A stretch of DNA of 64,000 nt from Amycolatopsis iheyensis (GTDB lineage Bacteria > Actinomycetota > Actinomycetes > Mycobacteriales > Pseudonocardiaceae): NCBI RefSeq assembly GCF_024703995.1, contig NZ_JAMXQV010000008.1, positions 186,001 through 250,000 on the forward strand, written 5' to 3'. The notes below the pieces were generated by a model. It was not told the origin of the DNA and searched no databases. It worked only from the letters and a program-made list of their open reading frames with translations. The position numbers and the translations under genes were made by a program. Shown here piece by piece: positions 62,118-64,000 of the stretch (position 1 is its first letter; each line of letters starts with the position of its first letter).

Positions 62118-63775
62118 GCGAGTGCCTCCGCGATGGGCCCGAGCGCGAGCGCCGGGATGAAGGTGAGGGCCGCGACGAGCACCACCGTGCCGGTGAGCAT
62201 GGTGGCGAACAGCGGCCCGGTGGTGGGCAGGGTCCCGGCGGTTTCCGGCACCTTGCGTTGCGCGGCCAGGGATCCGGCCAGGCAGAGCACGGCGATGATC
62301 GGGACGAACCGGCCGATCAGCATCGCGACGCCGAACGACGACTGGAACCAGTCGTTCGTCGCGGTCAGGCCGCCGAACGCGCTGCCGTTGTTGTTGCCGG
62401 TGGACGCGTAGCCGTAGAGGATTTCGGACAGCCCGTGCGCGCCGCTGTTGCCGAGCGCGCCCGCGGTGCCGGGTAGCAGCAGCGCGATCCCCGCGCCGAG
62501 CAGGACGACCGTCGGCATCGCGAGCATCGAGATCGCCGCGCTGGTGACCTCGCGCTTGCCGAGCTTCTTGCCCAGGTACTCCGGCGTGCGCCCGACCATC
62601 AGGCCGGCCAGGAACATGGCGATGATCGCCATGACGAGGATGCCGTAGAGGCCGGTGCCGACGCCGCCGGGCGAGATCTCGCCGTAGAGCATGTTCAGCA
62701 GCGGTCCCCCGCCGCCGAGGCCGGAGAGACTGTCGTGCGCGCCGTTCACCGCGCCGGTCGACGTGCCGGTGGTGGTGTCGGCGAAGATCGACGTCAGGCC
62801 GATGCCGAACCGCTGCTCCTTGCCCTCCATGCTCGCGCCCGCGGCCAGCGCCGCCGGGTTGTTCGCGTTCGCTTCGGAGAACCAGATGATCGCCAGCGAC
62901 GCGGCCCAGAGCAGGCCCATCACGCCGAGCAGGACGTAACCCTGCTTGGGCTTGCCGACGAGCTTGCCGAACGCGCGGGTCAGGCTGACCGGGATCACCA
63001 GGATCAGGAACAGCTCGATGAGGTTCGTCCAGGCGTTGGGGTTCTCGAACGGGTGCGCGGAGTTGGCGTTGAAGATGCCGCCACCGTTGGTGCCCAGTTC
63101 CTTGATGACTTCCTGGCTCGCGGCAGGCGCCAGGGCGATCGTGCTCTGGCTGCCGTCCGGGTTGGTAACAACGACGCCGGCCTTGAGGCTCTGCACGACA
63201 CCGAGCGCGACGAGCACGATCGCGAAGACGAACGCCATCGGCAGCAGGACGCGGATCGTGCCGCGCGTGAGGTCCACCCAGAAGTTGCCGAGCCGGTCGG
63301 TCTTCGCGCGGACGAACCCGCGCGTGAGCGCGATCGCCACGGCGAGGCCGACGCCGGCGGACAGGAAGTTCTGCACGGTCAGCCCGGCCATCTGCACGAA
63401 GTGGCCCATCGTCGTCTCGGGGACGTAGGACTGCCAGTTCGTGTTGGTGACGAAGGAGACCGCCGTGTTGAACGCGACGGCCGGGCTCACCGAGCCGCGC
63501 CCCAGGTTCCACGGCAGCAGCGGCTGCAGGCGCTGCAGCAGGTAGAGCAGGACGATCGAGACGAACGAGAAGCCGAGCACGCCCGCGGCGTAGGTCGGCC
63601 ATCGCTGTTCGGAGTCGGGATCGACCCGGAAGAGCTTGTAGAGGCCCTTCTCGAGCTTCAGGTGCTTCTCGGTGGAGAAGACGCGCGCCAGGTAGTCGCC
63701 GAGTGGCCGGTAGACCGCGGCGAGGGCGGCGAGGAGGAGGCCGAGCTGGATGAGCCCGGCCGTCGTGTCGGACAT
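62114..63775 (-). CDS. kdpA: Potassium-transporting ATPase subunit KdpA
   Basis: A 553-residue channel-like subunit with four selectivity-filter repeats, visible as FNTAVSFVTNTNWQSY, ELGTNGGGIFNANSAHPF, GILVMAIIAMFLAGLMVGRTPEYLGKK nearby, and TGNNNGSAFGGL. It forms the potassium path of KdpFABC. The ATG overlaps the kdpF stop by one base. Confidence 0.96.
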   Translation of the reverse strand: MSDTTAGLIQLGLLLAALAAVYRPLGDYLARVFSTEKHLKLEKGLYKLFRVDPDSEQRWPTYAAGVLGFSFVSIVLLYLLQRLQPLLPWNLGRGSVSPAVAFNTAVSFVTNTNWQSYVPETTMGHFVQMAGLTVQNFLSAGVGLAVAIALTRGFVRAKTDRLGNFWVDLTRGTIRVLLPMAFVFAIVLVALGVVQSLKAGVVVTNPDGSQSTIALAPAASQEVIKELGTNGGGIFNANSAHPFENPNAWTNLIELFLILVIPVSLTRAFGKLVGKPKQGYVLLGVMGLLWAASLAIIWFSEANANNPAALAAGASMEGKEQRFGIGLTSIFADTTTGTSTGAVNGAHDSLSGLGGGGPLLNMLYGEISPGGVGTGLYGILVMAIIAMFLAGLMVGRTPEYLGKKLGKREVTSAAISMLAMPTVVLLGAGIALLLPGTAGALGNSGAHGLSEILYGYASTGNNNGSAFGGLTATNDWFQSSFGVAMLIGRFVPIIAVLCLAGSLAAQRKVPETAGTLPTTGPLFATMLTGTVVLVAALTFIPALALGPIAEALA

Positions 63776-63867
63776 CAGAATTTCTCCGGCTTGATCAGCG
63801 CGACGAAGAGGTAACCGAGGAGGCCCAGCGCCAGCAGGCCGCCGACGATGTTGGCCGCGGCGCTCAC
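63775..63867 (-). CDS. kdpF: Potassium-transporting ATPase subunit KdpF
   Basis: A 30-residue single-helix peptide (NIVGGLLALGLLGYLFVALIKPEKF) that stabilises the Kdp complex. The ending ALIKPEKF is diagnostic. The GTG start overlaps the stop of the preceding 27-residue ORF (GTGA). Confidence 0.9.
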   Translation of the reverse strand: MSAAANIVGGLLALGLLGYLFVALIKPEKF

Positions 63868-63947
63868 AGCTTCTCCAGCCCGCGCAGCGCCAGCGCGAGC
63901 ACCACGAACACGCCGATCAGCAGGACGGCGTAGAGCAAGTCGGCCAC
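63864..63947 (-). CDS. 27-residue membrane peptide ahead of kdpF
   Basis: A GTG-started frame (MADLLYAVLLIGVFVVLALA, then LRGLEKL) with one hydrophobic helix. AGAGG lies 5 nt before the start, and the stop overlaps the kdpF start as GTGA. Coupling and helix design suggest a second small subunit or regulator of Kdp. It is too short for homology-based certainty. Confidence 0.65.
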   Translation of the reverse strand: MADLLYAVLLIGVFVVLALALRGLEKL

Positions 63948-64000
63948 AGGCACCTCTCAAGACGGGTCACCGGGTTCGGTGACCGGACACGCTCACTGTG

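Noticed and set aside
62118..63602. N-terminal extension of kdpB into kdpA (1160-residue frame)
   Set aside because: The extension is the out-of-frame reading of kdpA; the ATG at 62117 gives the exact KdpB start.

Overview
The window is chromosomal DNA of a very GC-rich actinomycete. It has GTG and TTG starts, 4-nt ATGA/GTGA overlaps inside operons, leaderless promoters, PII-GlnD-Amt nitrogen control, Ku, several TetR/MarR/PucR/IclR regulators and an ECF41-type sigma factor. The overall style suggests Pseudonocardiaceae, with Amycolatopsis the best guess; this is inference, as there is no rRNA or species marker. I see no prophage, insertion sequence, CRISPR array, tRNA or rRNA gene.

Layout. 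0.2-2.5 kb: ABC exporter with a MarR regulator. 2.5-2.7: a run of hairpins. 2.7-4.0: ku and a small helical protein. 4.1-5.5: TetR and an SDR. 5.5-6.04: a nine-unit tandem array, discussed below. 6.2-7.5: membrane diguanylate cyclase. 7.5-10.1: TetR, VC0807-like membrane protein and FAD monooxygenase operon. 10.2-14.3: amt-glnB-glnD ammonium operon behind a likely GlnR box. 14.4-16.8: RlmA-type methyltransferase, FhuF-like Fe-S protein and ECF41 sigma factor. 17.0-21.4: LysR/SDR pair, VOC protein, beta-lactamase-like hydrolase and a Zn-ribbon/HTH/DUF3887 protein. 21.5-24.5: metY with a leader ORF, CoA-binding protein, metallo-hydrolase and a tiny membrane protein. 24.5-43.2: a purine-degradation region. 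43.2-45.4: small proteins and ftsY. 45.6-49.0: an anmK/solute symporter/DUF3455 block lying between ftsY and smc. 49.1-53.1: smc and acylphosphatase. 53.3-56.3: secreted Pro/Thr-rich protein, TetR/acyl-CoA-dehydrogenase-like pair and two small membrane proteins. 56.3-63.95: kdp potassium operon kdpFABCDE with a 27-residue ORF in front.

How the genes fit together. Purine nitrogen and carbon can be followed almost gene by gene: oxidised guanine (8-oxoguanine deaminase), xanthine dehydrogenase (three subunits), uricase, UraH, UraD, allantoinase and allantoicase, with malate synthase taking the final glyoxylate. PucR sits divergent from the dehydrogenase genes and an IclR-type (AllR-like) regulator divergent from malate synthase. 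A 15-nt TTC-N9-GAA site found both in the malate synthase promoter and upstream of allantoinase suggests one regulon. The amt-glnB-glnD operon supplies the matching ammonium control.

Most unusual signal. Positions 5519-6041 hold nine tandem units of about 62 bp. On the minus strand each carries a Shine-Dalgarno-like GAGAGGAG, a start codon and the same six-residue micro-ORF Met-Arg-Asn-Arg-Glu-Ser followed by TGA. All seven differences among the nine copies are start-codon equivalents or silent. Second, an 87-89 nt double-palindrome occurs three times, each time exactly between two convergent genes.
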